Counted from the first letter of the stretch, positions 8,885 to 16,946 are shown. The stretch is 64,000 nucleotides of DNA from Bacteroidia bacterium (GCA_030431525.1 JAUIJC010000002.1:1-64000); one strand, 5' to 3'. The notes: generated from the sequence alone by a model not told the origin. Translations and numbers: made by a program.

Positions 8885-10090
8885 TTAGCCAATCATTTTT
8901 ACAACTCGCTTTGGCCATGGATCCGTAAATTCACCGCCTTCCCTGTAGTGTTTTATTTCCTCATCGGTGAGGAAGCAAGATTTCAAGGCGTCAGTAAAGC
9001 GGTCCACATGCGCCTCATCCCCAATGACGGTTAGGTCGCATCGGCGGTCACCAAAACGGCCGGTTTCGTTGGCAAGCTGTTCTTTAAGTTGCTGGATTTC
9101 GTATTCCGAAATTCCGTGGTTTTCATCCTCCACGATGCTCGACCTCCATGATCCAATCATTTCCAAATTGATACCGCCAGCGGATTGGTTCCAGAGCAAG
9201 GAGAGCTTATTCCGACTGGCCAGCCAGAAGAAACCCTTACTGCGGTAAATCCTTTTGTCGAGGAATTGATGGCAAACATCCCAAAGCCGTTGGGGGTGAA
9301 AGGGGCGGTCGTCATTGATGACTCTGGTGGCCAAATTGTACGGCCTGTCCTCGTTCTCCTCCGCTTCAATTAAAGGCTGAAGCTCTTTCGATAATTGCTC
9401 AACATTGTAAAAGTTGTAGTCCTCAATTTCGAACAAGGACTCCAGTTTGAGCTTGCCAAATTGGACGGCATGCGTTGAAGCAAAGGGGTTAATGGTTTGA
9501 ATAACCGTGGCAATTTCTGGCAGTTTTTCTGCTTCAATGCGGTCCGTTTTGGTCAGGATAAGGTGGCTACAAAAAAGGATTTGCTCCACCAATAGATTCA
9601 CCGTTTCCCGTTTTCCATTCCCAATGGCCTCCTGCATTTTCGGAATCAGGTTTTTCCCATATTCGTAGTCATGGGCAAGCATTAAGGTGTCCACAAGGGC
9701 AAAAACTCCCGTAAGTCTCAACTGGTTTTGATGCTTGAAATACTCGATCAAAGGCATCGGATGACAGCTCCCAGAGGTCTCGATTATGATGAGTTCGGGA
9801 TTCTGGTTCGACAACAACTTCTTCAGCGCACCATCCAGTTTTTCAATCCCTTGTTTACTGCTCAAAACGCAGGAACTGATCGATTCCAGAATGTGCTGAT
9901 TGTGTTCCACCGATTCGCCAGAGCTGATCAATTCACCATCCACATCCAGCTCACTCATGTCATTGACAATCGCACAAACGGGAATGTTATTCTTCCTCGA
10001 CTGCGAAAGTAGTTTTCTGAAAAGCGTGGTTTTTCCTGAGCCAAGGAAACCATTGAGTATAACTACTGGGATTTTTGATGGTGAGGGCAT
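8885..10090 (-). CDS. CobW/COG0523 family GTPase lacking the usual CxCC motif
   Basis: A G3E-family P-loop GTPase with Walker A GFLGSGKTT right after the start, a switch-like NDMSELDVD, a TKTD base-recognition motif and a C-terminal CobW_C domain, 401 residues in all. COG0523 proteins are nucleotide-dependent metal insertases or metallochaperones, and the ZigA/YciC branch acts in zinc limitation. The near-invariant GCICC metal motif between Walker A and Walker B is replaced by SSCVLSS, so metal transfer may differ from the two paralogues at 12350 and 14779. I place the start at the ATG at 10090. An upstream in-frame ATG at 10186 lies inside a dispersed repeat and would add 32 residues unlike the family. 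It is probably the distal gene of the merC operon, now separated from it by the AAA-ATPase unit. Confidence 0.88.
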   Translation of the reverse strand: MPSPSKIPVVILNGFLGSGKTTLFRKLLSQSRKNNIPVCAIVNDMSELDVDGELISSGESVEHNQHILESISSCVLSSKQGIEKLDGALKKLLSNQNPELIIIETSGSCHPMPLIEYFKHQNQLRLTGVFALVDTLMLAHDYEYGKNLIPKMQEAIGNGKRETVNLLVEQILFCSHLILTKTDRIEAEKLPEIATVIQTINPFASTHAVQFGKLKLESLFEIEDYNFYNVEQLSKELQPLIEAEENEDRPYNLATRVINDDRPFHPQRLWDVCHQFLDKRIYRSKGFFWLASRNKLSLLWNQSAGGINLEMIGSWRSSIVEDENHGISEYEIQQLKEQLANETGRFGDRRCDLTVIGDEAHVDRFTDALKSCFLTDEEIKHYREGGEFTDPWPKRVVKMIG

Positions 10091-10129
10091 GGGGGTTATG
10101 GTCTTGAATTTGAGGGTTTTGTTAATTTG

Positions 10130-10215
10130 GGAAGGTTTTTTTGATTGAGTTATTAGCAAGTCGGGAGACTTGAAAGTAGTGGGCACGAGAGCGATTCGCT
10201 GAACTCCCGCGCCAG
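10130..10215. repeat. Intergenic palindromic repeat, family R1, right-half copy
   Basis: Only the right half of R1 is present: TTTTTTGATTGAGT, the inner AAGTCGGGAGACTTG, and an arm ending CTGAACTCCCGCGCCAG. This arm is the best-preserved complement of the left arms of copies 1 and 2 and shows that R1 is a full inverted repeat. It abuts the boundary of the AAA-ATPase unit at 10222. Confidence 0.75.
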
Positions 10216-10221
10216 AGAGGG

Positions 10222-12319
10222 GGTGTTTCAGGTAACCACCAAACTTTCTTAACCCACCAAATGCCCTATTGGCTATATACAGTGTTACCAGCTATTTTAA
10301 TTTCTGTTGGAAAATATTGATATAATGATTCTTTATCTTCTGTTTTACTTTGAAGTAGCTTGATGCTTTTATCAGTGAAATCCGATATGCTCAAATGCTT
10401 ACTAGCTATTTTTCTTATTCCTTTATTATTAAATGAAATTAGTACTCCTTGATAATCTGAATCGGAAATCATTTTGTTAATCACTTCCAAACGCTCATTA
10501 TACCAATCTTCAATCGAAACCTTTTTCAAAAAATCCTTATAGTGTGTTTCTAGTTGGGTTAACTCGTTCCCTTTAGATACATCACTATCGGTAAAGTAAT
10601 AATTGACTTTTGTGCTGACATAATTTGATACTTGAACCTCTTTAACTTTGTCAAGTTCACTTATAACATCCTTCTTTATTAATTCAATTTTAGATTCATC
10701 GACTAGTATTTGATTGGCAAGAATCTTCAAGAAAGTAGTGTCTAAAAATAGATTTTCAACCTCTGCTACTGTAAAAGAATAGATTTGCTTTTCTATAAGT
10801 TTCTCTAATCTACTTGCATCATGGTGGTCTGAATCAATTAATCCTAATGCTTTCGTATTGACATTTTGAAGTTTATTAAAGGCTTTTGTATGGTTAATGA
10901 CATCAAAACAACTGCCTACTGGCATTATTGTTAACTCAGGAAATAAAATGGAGTAAACTCTTTCATCAATACTTCCCTTATTTCCTTCACAAAAGAGGAT
11001 GTTTTTTCTACTTCCAAGAAGTTCGAACAATAGTGTTTCAGGAATCGTGTCTGTCGGAATATCTTCTATTTCCCATTTGTCTGGGTGAGTAAAAGATTTA
11101 ATCCATATTTTTTTTGCTGTTGTACGACTTGTTGCAAAATCTAAATCATGAGTTAGGTAAATGAATATGCAATCTGCTCTCTCAGTCTCCAATAAATCCC
11201 ACAGTTTTTTAAGAATTGTTTTATGGAGGTACATTTCAGGTTCATCCACCACTATAAACCCATTTTTAGGAGCTTGTAATACTTGTGCAATTAAATAAAG
11301 CATGACTTTTTCACCGTCACTCATTTGAATTGCTGGATATGAACGACCATCCGAAGATTTTGCAGTAATGTTTATACCATCATCACAGTTAATTTTTCTA
11401 TGTTCTATGAGTGAGTTCCATATACGAAATGTGATATCGAGATTGGTTAGTTCAGGATTGTCAATTTTATCCCCTGAATTCACAGCCTCAATAGCCTTTT
11501 TTCGGTATGAGTTTCCTGCCGAGATATTATCCGCTAATAGGTTTTTAAGTACTATGCCAAATTCTTGTTGTAAATAACGAAATTCACCATCTGACTTATT
11601 TGTTTTATCTCTTAACTGATATTGCTTTAGTTCATTAGCCGTTTTTGCTGGATTAGCAATTGCGTCAAAACTTGGTACCAAAAGTATTCTTTGTGCAGAA
11701 ATAACAACACCATTATTTTGAAGATAAGTCTTGAACTTGTTTGATAGAGTTGTTTTACCACTACCGTTTGCCCCAATGGAAACCACGTTACTATCAAAGT
11801 ATCCTATCTTATCAAAAAAATCAATATTAAACTCTATTTGATCATAGAATTTGGAAACATTTAGACTATTGCGGTCGAGGTTATCCTTATTCGTTTTTTT
11901 CCAATGGTCATTTTGATGACTTATAAATGATGCGTCAGGGTTTCCTCTAAATGGTAAAGTTGATAAAATACTATTAAGATTTGACTGAAATTGGTTTAAG
12001 TAATTAACCTTTATTTCACCTTGCGATACCTTGTCTTCGAGGTTTGAAGACATAGCTATTACTTTATCAAAAATGTCCAAAGTTGAATCATTACACTCAA
12101 GTTCGAATGCCCCTTGTCGATGGATATTTAATTCTTTCTGGGCTTGTCTAATAAAAGTTATAAAATGATCGATTTCAGTACTCATGATTTTCTTTATTGC
12201 TGGTAACAGTTGTATAAACGCCACTATGGCGTTTAGCTATCCTTATAGACGACCCCGTGAATATAGCCCTTAATGGGTCTAAAGGCAATTTGTTGGCAAA
12301 AGTGGCGTTTATACAACTG
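10222..12319. mobile_element. Cassette-like unit carrying an AAA ATPase gene
   Basis: The left boundary (10222-10290) begins GGTGTTTCAGGTAACCA and contains GCTATATACAGTGTTA. The right boundary is a perfect 17-bp inverted repeat, CAGTTGTATAAACGCCA at 12207-12223 and its complement at 12303-12319, with an inner palindrome at 12216-12234. Both boundaries recur, diverged, around the unrelated gene at 34350-36071. The interior is clearly richer in A/T than the flanking GTPase genes, and the unit interrupts an otherwise continuous row of minus-strand zinc genes. No integrase or transposase is present. The cassette or mobile nature is inferred from the shared ends. Confidence 0.6.
10266..12185 (-). 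CDS. AAA-family ATPase with DUF4435/TOPRIM-like C-terminus, OLD-like
   Basis: A 639-residue protein starting at the ATG at 12185; an upstream ATG at 12224 lies in the boundary inverted repeat. The N-terminal half is an SMC/ABC-like AAA domain with Walker A GANGSGKTT, a signature-like MSDGEKVML and Walker B FIVVDEPEMYL, followed by an H-loop (LTHDLD). The C-terminal part begins ILFCEGNKGSIDERVY and contains LGLIDSDHHD, an arrangement typical of DUF4435 and related to the TOPRIM domains of OLD-family nucleases (Glu, then a D.D pair). Such ATPase-nuclease fusions occur in several phage-defence systems, but this gene has no partner here. The stop codon falls in the left boundary sequence. Codon use is A/T-rich, unlike its neighbours, suggesting acquisition. 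Confidence 0.85.
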   Translation of the reverse strand: MSTEIDHFITFIRQAQKELNIHRQGAFELECNDSTLDIFDKVIAMSSNLEDKVSQGEIKVNYLNQFQSNLNSILSTLPFRGNPDASFISHQNDHWKKTNKDNLDRNSLNVSKFYDQIEFNIDFFDKIGYFDSNVVSIGANGSGKTTLSNKFKTYLQNNGVVISAQRILLVPSFDAIANPAKTANELKQYQLRDKTNKSDGEFRYLQQEFGIVLKNLLADNISAGNSYRKKAIEAVNSGDKIDNPELTNLDITFRIWNSLIEHRKINCDDGINITAKSSDGRSYPAIQMSDGEKVMLYLIAQVLQAPKNGFIVVDEPEMYLHKTILKKLWDLLETERADCIFIYLTHDLDFATSRTTAKKIWIKSFTHPDKWEIEDIPTDTIPETLLFELLGSRKNILFCEGNKGSIDERVYSILFPELTIMPVGSCFDVINHTKAFNKLQNVNTKALGLIDSDHHDASRLEKLIEKQIYSFTVAEVENLFLDTTFLKILANQILVDESKIELIKKDVISELDKVKEVQVSNYVSTKVNYYFTDSDVSKGNELTQLETHYKDFLKKVSIEDWYNERLEVINKMISDSDYQGVLISFNNKGIRKIASKHLSISDFTDKSIKLLQSKTEDKESLYQYFPTEIKIAGNTVYSQ

Positions 12320-12349
12320 ACGTTTATACTGCCAGTCCTCATTATCATC

Positions 12350-13315
12350 TTAACCCTTCAAAACACAATCCCTCAGCATTTTATCAAAGCCTTTTTCCTT
12401 TAGGCCTTTGCCGATAAAGACAAACTTGCTGGTTTTTTCTTCTCCTTCTTGCCAAGCTTCTCCTTCCTCGATAAAGATTGATTTCATCACGGATTGGATC
12501 ACCAGTTTGTGGTCTTTTCGTGGATCGTAAAAAATGCCTTTGAAGCGGTACACGTTTGCGCTTTGGAAGACCAAAAAGGCGTAGAGGCGGGCGAAGAGCT
12601 TATTTTCGTTGAATGACTCGTTGTATTCCAAGGAGATGGCGTCGAACTGGTCGTGGTCGAGTTTGGGCCTGTTCAGGGTGTTTTTGTTTCCGCCGATTTG
12701 AATCAGTGGGCGCAGTGAATCCTTCTTTTCGAGCAGTTCCTCGACGGGAATGTTCTCTTTGCTCCCTGCATACAAATAGGTGAAGGGGTTGAATCGCTTG
12801 ACGATTTGGCGTATTTCCGCGATCCGTTCTTCGGGCACCAAGTCCGACTTGCTGATGTACACCTTGTCGCCATAGGCCAATTGGGAAGCTCCGGTATCGG
12901 AAACTCGTAACTGTTCCTCGATGTTGAGGGCATCGGCGATACAGATCACTTCGGGGAGCTCGAAGTATTTTTGCAACCATGGAAATTGCCTGAATGGCGT
13001 GACGATTCCCGCTGGATTGGCGACACCGGTTGCCTCGATGATTAGTTCGTCCCAGTCTTCTCGCTGGGAGAGGGCGCGCAGGGTGTCGATAAAGTTCTCG
13101 TTGAGCGAACAGCAGATGCAACCGTTGCTCATTTCGGTGAAGGAATCCGTGTTTTTGACAATCAGCTCCCCGTCGATTCCGATTTCCCCAACTTCGTTTT
13201 CGATTATGGCGAATCGGGTGTTGGCTTTGCTTTGAAGGATAGCGTTGAGCAGGGTGGTTTTTCCTGAGCCCAAAAAGCCGGTGAGGACGGTGACCTTCTT
13301 TGCTTTGATTGTCAT
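12350..13315 (-). CDS. CobW/COG0523 family GTPase with GCICC motif
   Basis: A G3E GTPase of 321 residues, shorter than its two paralogues here. Walker A is GFLGSGKTT (13-21), the switch region ENEVGEIGIDGEL, the metal motif NGCICC near 64-69, Walker B IIEATG and the base-recognition motif SKSD. It should bind zinc at the GCICC cysteines and couple GTP hydrolysis to metal transfer, as described for COG0523 metallochaperones; the client is unknown. It lies 227 bp downstream of FolE on the same strand, and a palindromic repeat fills most of that gap. It is probably in the merC-CobW-HisI-FolE transcription unit controlled by the palindromes at 16492-16543. Confidence 0.93.
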   Translation of the reverse strand: MTIKAKKVTVLTGFLGSGKTTLLNAILQSKANTRFAIIENEVGEIGIDGELIVKNTDSFTEMSNGCICCSLNENFIDTLRALSQREDWDELIIEATGVANPAGIVTPFRQFPWLQKYFELPEVICIADALNIEEQLRVSDTGASQLAYGDKVYISKSDLVPEERIAEIRQIVKRFNPFTYLYAGSKENIPVEELLEKKDSLRPLIQIGGNKNTLNRPKLDHDQFDAISLEYNESFNENKLFARLYAFLVFQSANVYRFKGIFYDPRKDHKLVIQSVMKSIFIEEGEAWQEGEEKTSKFVFIGKGLKEKGFDKMLRDCVLKG

Positions 13316-13404
13316 TTGGTGGGGAGTGCTGAGTTTTTTGATTTAATTCTTCGTAAAAATAAGGTTTAAAAAGGAGGGTTTTTTAATGGGTGTTGTTGGA
13401 AAGG

Positions 13405-13519
13405 ACCACGGAGGGCACAGAGGTATGGAGAAAAGGAGGCTCTTATCTCTCAAAAACAAAATCTGTTCAACGTGTAATGATCCATCTTTATCCTCCTCTC
13501 CTCTGTGCCCTCTGTAGTT
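13405..13519. repeat. Intergenic palindromic repeat, family R3
   Basis: It starts ACCACGGAGGGCACAGAGG and ends CCTCTGTGCCCTCTGTAGT, the complement with one change, with purine-rich GGAGAAAAGGAGG and pyrimidine-rich CCTCCTCTCC inner arms. It lies between FolE and the downstream GTPase gene and could form a long hairpin in the mRNA. Confidence 0.8.
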
Positions 13520-13542
13520 CATAAAACCCAAAAGAGGCCACC

Positions 13543-14202
13543 TCAATCAATCAGTTTCAAGAACTCCTCGCGGTACGATTGCTCATTGAATTTCCCCCCG
13601 TACTCCATCGTCACCGTCGAGCTGGTGCGGTCTTTTACGCCACGCGTGGAAACGCAAAGGTGCTCTGCATCCACGACCACGATCACATCCTCGGTGTCAA
13701 GCGCGGTTTTTAACTCGTTATAGATTTGGAGGGTCATTCGTTCCTGCACCTGTGGTCGCTTGCCATAATATTCCACAATGCGGTTGATTTTGGACAGGCC
13801 GATCACCTTGCCACTGGAGATGTAGGCAACGTGGGCTTTGCCGACGATGGGCAGGAAGTGATGTTCGCAAGCCGATGAAAAGCTGATGTTTTTTTCGATC
13901 AGCATTTTGCCGTACTGGTATTTGTTGTCGAAAACGGAAACGGACGGTTTGTTCTTTGGGTCCAAGCCGGAGAAAATCTCCTTGACGAACATTTTTGCCA
14001 CGCGGTAGGGGGTTCCACGGAGGCTGTCGTCCTTCAGGTCCAAGCCCATGGTCGACATGATGCCGGCGAAATATTCCTGAATGATTTCGATTTTTTCGTC
14101 GTCACTCTTCTCGAAGGCGTCCTCAAGCATCGGGGTGTCGATGCTCGTCATGATGTGGTTTTCGCCTTCTAATTCAATTACTTCTTTATCGAATGGCTCC
14201 AT
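13543..14202 (-). CDS. folE: GTP cyclohydrolase I, FolE type IA
   Basis: A 219-residue enzyme that converts GTP to 7,8-dihydroneopterin triphosphate, the first step of tetrahydrofolate and pterin synthesis. The family core is clear: SACEHHFLP (first zinc Cys and His), IGLSKINRIV, RPQVQERMT and AEHLCVSTRG (second zinc Cys). All three zinc ligands of the E. coli enzyme are thus kept, so this is not the zinc-sparing FolE2 (type IB). The HisI paralogue ends at 14203 with no intergenic base, so the two are almost certainly co-transcribed. FolE paralogues beside COG0523 GTPases are a known zinc-limitation arrangement and may be clients of the metallochaperones. Whether another folE exists elsewhere in the genome cannot be seen. 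Confidence 0.95.
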   Translation of the reverse strand: MEPFDKEVIELEGENHIMTSIDTPMLEDAFEKSDDEKIEIIQEYFAGIMSTMGLDLKDDSLRGTPYRVAKMFVKEIFSGLDPKNKPSVSVFDNKYQYGKMLIEKNISFSSACEHHFLPIVGKAHVAYISSGKVIGLSKINRIVEYYGKRPQVQERMTLQIYNELKTALDTEDVIVVVDAEHLCVSTRGVKDRTSSTVTMEYGGKFNEQSYREEFLKLID

Positions 14203-14616
14203 TTACTTTGTTCCCTTCAGGAATTTTAGTGTGTTATTATCCGCATCGTAGCTACGGTAGAAACAGGCTTTTCTGTGTTCGCCGTTTTGATTGACAGTGT
14301 GGCAAACCCCATCGCCCAGCAGTTCAACTTGGTAAACGATGGCGTCTTGGTCACAGTCGATCAGAATATTCTTCATTTGCATGCCGTTGCCAGAAGTCTC
14401 TCCTTTGGTCCACAGCTTCTTGCGGGAGGTGGACCAAAAGGTCGCCAAACCGCTTTCAAGGGTGCGGTCGAAAGCCTCTTGGTTGGCATAGCCCAGCATC
14501 AGGATTTGACCAGAGTGAAATTCCTGAACGACCACGGGCAACAGTCCTCCACGTTTTTCGAACTGAAGAAGGACCTTGGTGCTTTCTTCGAGTTGTTCTA
14601 CAAAGTTGTTGGTCAT
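14203..14616 (-). CDS. hisI: Phosphoribosyl-AMP cyclohydrolase paralogue, HisI-like without HisE
   Basis: A 137-residue single-domain HisI. The catalytic and metal region shows FWSTSRKKLWTKGETSGN, IDCDQDA, GVCHT and KACF, so the three Cys ligands (IDCDQD, VCHT, ACF) and the Asp cluster are intact. HisI opens the purine ring of PR-AMP in histidine synthesis. There is no fused HisE domain and no other his gene nearby. HisI paralogues embedded in Zur/COG0523 neighbourhoods are known, and the role may be a back-up copy served by a zinc chaperone. It is fused tightly to folE (adjacent stop and start) and separated from the upstream GTPase by a repeat. Confidence 0.92.
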   Translation of the reverse strand: MTNNFVEQLEESTKVLLQFEKRGGLLPVVVQEFHSGQILMLGYANQEAFDRTLESGLATFWSTSRKKLWTKGETSGNGMQMKNILIDCDQDAIVYQVELLGDGVCHTVNQNGEHRKACFYRSYDADNNTLKFLKGTK

Positions 14617-14633
14617 AGCGATTGGTAATTTCT

Positions 14634-14756
14634 GTAGTGACGCTTTGAAAGCGTCGAAACCAAGCTGACGTAGTCGGCTTGAAGCAGGAGATTCACTTTA
14701 GGTGATTGTAATTTGCCAGAGGCAAATTAGGCTCGACGCTTTCAAAGCGTCGCTAC
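14634..14756. repeat. Intergenic palindromic repeat, family R2, copy a (inverted orientation)
   Basis: Each end is itself a palindrome (GACGCTTTGAAAGCGTC at the left, GACGCTTTCAAAGCGTC at the right) and the two ends are complementary. The internal ATTTGCC.GAGGCAAAT matches the middle of copies b and c read on the other strand. This BIME/REP-like element sits in the gap between the GTPase and HisI genes. Confidence 0.85.
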
Positions 14757-14778
14757 GAGAGACTGGCCAGCAAGGCTT

Positions 14779-16002
14779 TTATTGCTGTTTATGCGGTGGA
14801 ATAGCCCTCACAATCTTCCATTTATCTTCTTCGCCGTTTTCCCAGTTGATGGCGTTGATTTCATCATCAGTGCACAGGCAGGCCTCCAGTTCCTGCGTAA
14901 TTTTCTTCTCGTCCAAATCCTGACCGATGATGACGAGTTCGTTTTTGCGGTCGCCAAATTTCTTGTGCCAACCCTCCTCAATAAAGGCCTGATTATGCAG
15001 GTAAGAAGGGAAGTTGAGCCGTTGTGAAAAAGGCATGCTACTCCACCAAACGCCGGCACTGTCGGAGTTTAATGAACTACCGGCTTGGCTCCACGTCATG
15101 GCTTGGTCCGGACGGGAGGCCAACCAAAACAAGCCCTTGCTCCGGATGATGGAGGCAGGGAATTCGTTTTGGATATAATTCATGAATCGCGTAGGATGGA
15201 AGGGCCTTCTGTCCCGAAACACGAAGGAACTGATGCCGTATTCTTCCGTTTCCGGCGTGTGCTTGTCTTTGTTAAGTTCCTTGATCCAACCCGCGCTTTG
15301 CTCGGCTTCTTCATAATTGAACAAACCGGTGTTTAAGATTTCCTTCGGGTCAACTTTCGCGTGGTCTGTGGCGATGATTTTGGCCCTTGGGTTCAGCTTT
15401 TTGATGGCCGACTTCAATACTCCCAAAGTCTTTTCATCCACCAAGTCCGCCTTGTTGAGGATGATCACATCGGCAAATTCGATCTGGTCCGTCAGCAGGT
15501 TGACGATGGTGCGAAAATCGCCTTCAATGTCTGTGAGGTCTCGTTCCAGTAACAGCTCACTGGAGCCGAAATCTTTGAAAAAATTGAAGGCATCGACCAC
15601 TGTGACCATCGTATCGATATAGCTGAATTTGCTTAGGTCGATGTCGTTCTCTTCATCTTGGAAGGTGAAGGTCTGCGCTACGGGAACAGGTTCCGAGATG
15701 CCCGTGCTTTCGATCACCAAATAATCGAATCGGTCCTCCTTGGCAAGGCGCTCCACCTCAATCATTAGGTCTTCCCGAAGGGTACAGCAAATGCACCCAT
15801 TGCTCATCTCCACCAGTTTTTCCTCGGTTCGGGACAATGCGCCCTCGTTTTCAACCAATTGGGCGTCGATGTTCACCTCGCTCATATCATTCACGATCAC
15901 GGCCACTTTCAGTCCGGATTTGTTGTGTAAGATATGGTTGAGCAATGTGGTTTTTCCTGCACCTAAAAATCCACTCAGAACGGTTACGGGTAGTTTTTTC
16001 AT
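14779..16002 (-). CDS. CobW/COG0523 GTPase, ZigA/YciC-like, with GCICC motif
   Basis: A 407-residue G3E GTPase with Walker [10 protein letters not shown], switch [12 protein letters not shown], metal motif NGCICC, Walker [11 protein letters not shown], base recognition NKAD and a long CobW_C domain with RPFHPTRF and [10 protein letters not shown]. The length and the last two motifs match the ZigA/YciC branch, which is usually repressed by Zur and induced by zinc starvation. It lies 97 bp downstream of the MerC-like gene on the same strand and reads on towards HisI and FolE, so it should share the promoter and palindrome pair at 16492-16543. It is the fully canonical member of the three GTPases here. 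Confidence 0.95.
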   Translation of the reverse strand: MKKLPVTVLSGFLGAGKTTLLNHILHNKSGLKVAVIVNDMSEVNIDAQLVENEGALSRTEEKLVEMSNGCICCTLREDLMIEVERLAKEDRFDYLVIESTGISEPVPVAQTFTFQDEENDIDLSKFSYIDTMVTVVDAFNFFKDFGSSELLLERDLTDIEGDFRTIVNLLTDQIEFADVIILNKADLVDEKTLGVLKSAIKKLNPRAKIIATDHAKVDPKEILNTGLFNYEEAEQSAGWIKELNKDKHTPETEEYGISSFVFRDRRPFHPTRFMNYIQNEFPASIIRSKGLFWLASRPDQAMTWSQAGSSLNSDSAGVWWSSMPFSQRLNFPSYLHNQAFIEEGWHKKFGDRKNELVIIGQDLDEKKITQELEACLCTDDEINAINWENGEEDKWKIVRAIPPHKQQ

Positions 16003-16043
16003 TGGAATATCTATTTTAAAACCATTGATAATTTGAGCGGAAG

Positions 16044-16083
16044 AGGCCTCCTTTTCTCCTTCTCTCTGTGCGCTCTGTAGTTC
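16044..16083. repeat. Half copy of repeat family R3
   Basis: The pyrimidine-rich right arm only: CCTCCTTTTCTCC followed by CTCTGTGCGCTCTGTAGTTC. It nearly matches the right arm at 13490-13520, including the flanking GTAGTTCAT. Confidence 0.6.
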
Positions 16084-16099
16084 ATTTCAGTTCGAACCC

Positions 16100-16468
16100 T
16101 CACTTCGACAACTTCATGTTTTTGAAATGCGCCCAAGTCACAAAGATTCCACCGAGGATGGAAAGGATGATTTCAGCTTCCTCCATGGAAACCACTTTGC
16201 CCAAGATGAAGAGGTTGAATCCGATACCGCCCAGAATCATCGGCATCGCGTTCCGGTGTTTTTTGAAATAGGAAACAGCAAAGGAGGAGATGGCAAGGAA
16301 GAGGCTGAAAGCCAAAATGCTGATTTCGAAGCCCTCAGCCTCCAAGAAGGCAAGTCCAGCAAAGGGGAGGAGCATCAGGATAAGCGGGGTGATCAAACAG
16401 TGGATGGCGCAAAGTGTTGATACACAGATGCCCAGTTTGTCAAGGCGTAGCTTGGACAATACTTTCAT
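16100..16468 (-). CDS. MerC-domain membrane protein
   Basis: A 122-residue membrane protein with four predicted helices (about 12-38, 46-66, 74-94 and 98-115). The MerC signature STLCAIHCLITPL is at residues 17-29, with the Cys-His-Cys pattern used for metal binding. MerC proteins were first known for mercury uptake. Homologues without other mer genes are common in Bacteroidota beside zinc genes, so a zinc-related role is more likely here. It is the first gene after the palindrome pair at 16492-16504 and 16531-16543, and its ATG is only 23 bases from the first box. It would therefore be the most tightly regulated gene of the operon. Confidence 0.85.
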   Translation of the reverse strand: MKVLSKLRLDKLGICVSTLCAIHCLITPLILMLLPFAGLAFLEAEGFEISILAFSLFLAISSFAVSYFKKHRNAMPMILGGIGFNLFILGKVVSMEEAEIILSILGGIFVTWAHFKNMKLSK

Positions 16469-16491
16469 GGGATTTTACAAGGAAGTTAAAC

Positions 16492-16543
16492 GCAATAGAG
16501 TTGCAAAAGTACTTCTTGTAGTTACTAAAAGCAATAAAGTTGC
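16492..16543 (-). promoter_or_regulatory. Zur-type operator pair over a Bacteroidota promoter (merC operon)
   Basis: Two 13-bp palindromes, GCAATAGAGTTGC (16492-16504) and GCAATAAAGTTGC (16531-16543), lie with centres 39 bp apart. On the minus strand they overlap a near-ideal promoter: -33 TTG inside the distal box, a 20-base spacer, then TACTTTTG (16504-16511), a perfect TAnnTTTG, whose last base is the first base of the proximal box. Occupation of both boxes would block initiation. Assignment to the Zur-like protein at 16947-17384 is inferred from proximity and from the zinc-related genes downstream. Confidence 0.75.
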
Positions 16544-16595
16544 GATTGTGGTTTTTGGATGGAAGGAATGGGTTTGGGGAAGGGAGTTGATTTTT

Positions 16596-16932
16596 CACCA
16601 CGGAGGGAAGGAGGAAGGGAGGCTTGTGGTGTTGAAAAAAAGTAAGGAAAGAAGGGTGGGGTTCCCTTGCTTCTGGTGCGAGCGTCCGCTCGTATCCGTC
16701 TTACGTGGAGCCTGAGGCTCCTATGAAATTTTAGTTAGGAGCTACAGGTTCTATAGATTCGGCGGCTAATACTTCAACGTTTTGAAGACGTAGGGCACAA
16801 GGCCCTACGGTAGGGAATCGGTTATTCGTCGATATGATTTGTAATACTATTGACCGCCGAAGCTATAAGGTAATTTGTCACGGGCGGACGCCCGCGCCAG
16901 AGGGGTCTCCCTTTCTCTCACTCTCCGTGGTT
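16596..16932. repeat. R3 repeat arms enclosing a second palindromic element
   Basis: The outer arms are R3: CACCACGGAGGGAAGGAGG at the left and TCTCACTCTCCGTGGTTA at the right. Between them lies a different element with its own inverted ends (16673-16900). Most of the 478-bp gap between the MerC and regulator genes is this nested structure; the remainder is the operator pair. Confidence 0.75.
16673..16900. repeat. MITE-like 228-bp element nested in an R3 repeat (family R5)
   Basis: The terminal arms are CTGGTGCGAGCGTCCGCTCG and CGGGCGGACGCCCGCGCCAG, complementary at 17 of 20 positions. The interior holds further palindromes: GGAGCCTGAGGCTCC, GTAGGGC.ACAAG.GCCCTAC, and a TTCGGCGG / CCGCCGAA pair. 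The CTGGYGCGRG ends resemble those of family R1. There is no ORF of note. Confidence 0.7.
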
Positions 16933-16946
16933 AAAAAAATAAATCC

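Noticed and set aside
10091-10186. Upstream start for the GTPase at 8885
   Set aside because: The extra 32 codons lie partly in repeat R1 and precede a start (10090) located exactly where the family begins.
12186-12224. Upstream start for the AAA ATPase
   Set aside because: The ATG at 12224 is within the boundary inverted repeat; the next ATG (12185) leaves a normal leader.
12207-12319. Classical integron attC site
   Set aside because: The arms GTTGTAT/ATACAAC do not fit the attC core sites GTTRRRY/RYYYAAC, the orientation is reversed, and no integron integrase is in the window. I keep it only as a cassette-like boundary.
13543-14202. Zinc-independent FolE2 (type IB)
   Set aside because: The sequence has the type IA motifs and all three zinc ligands.
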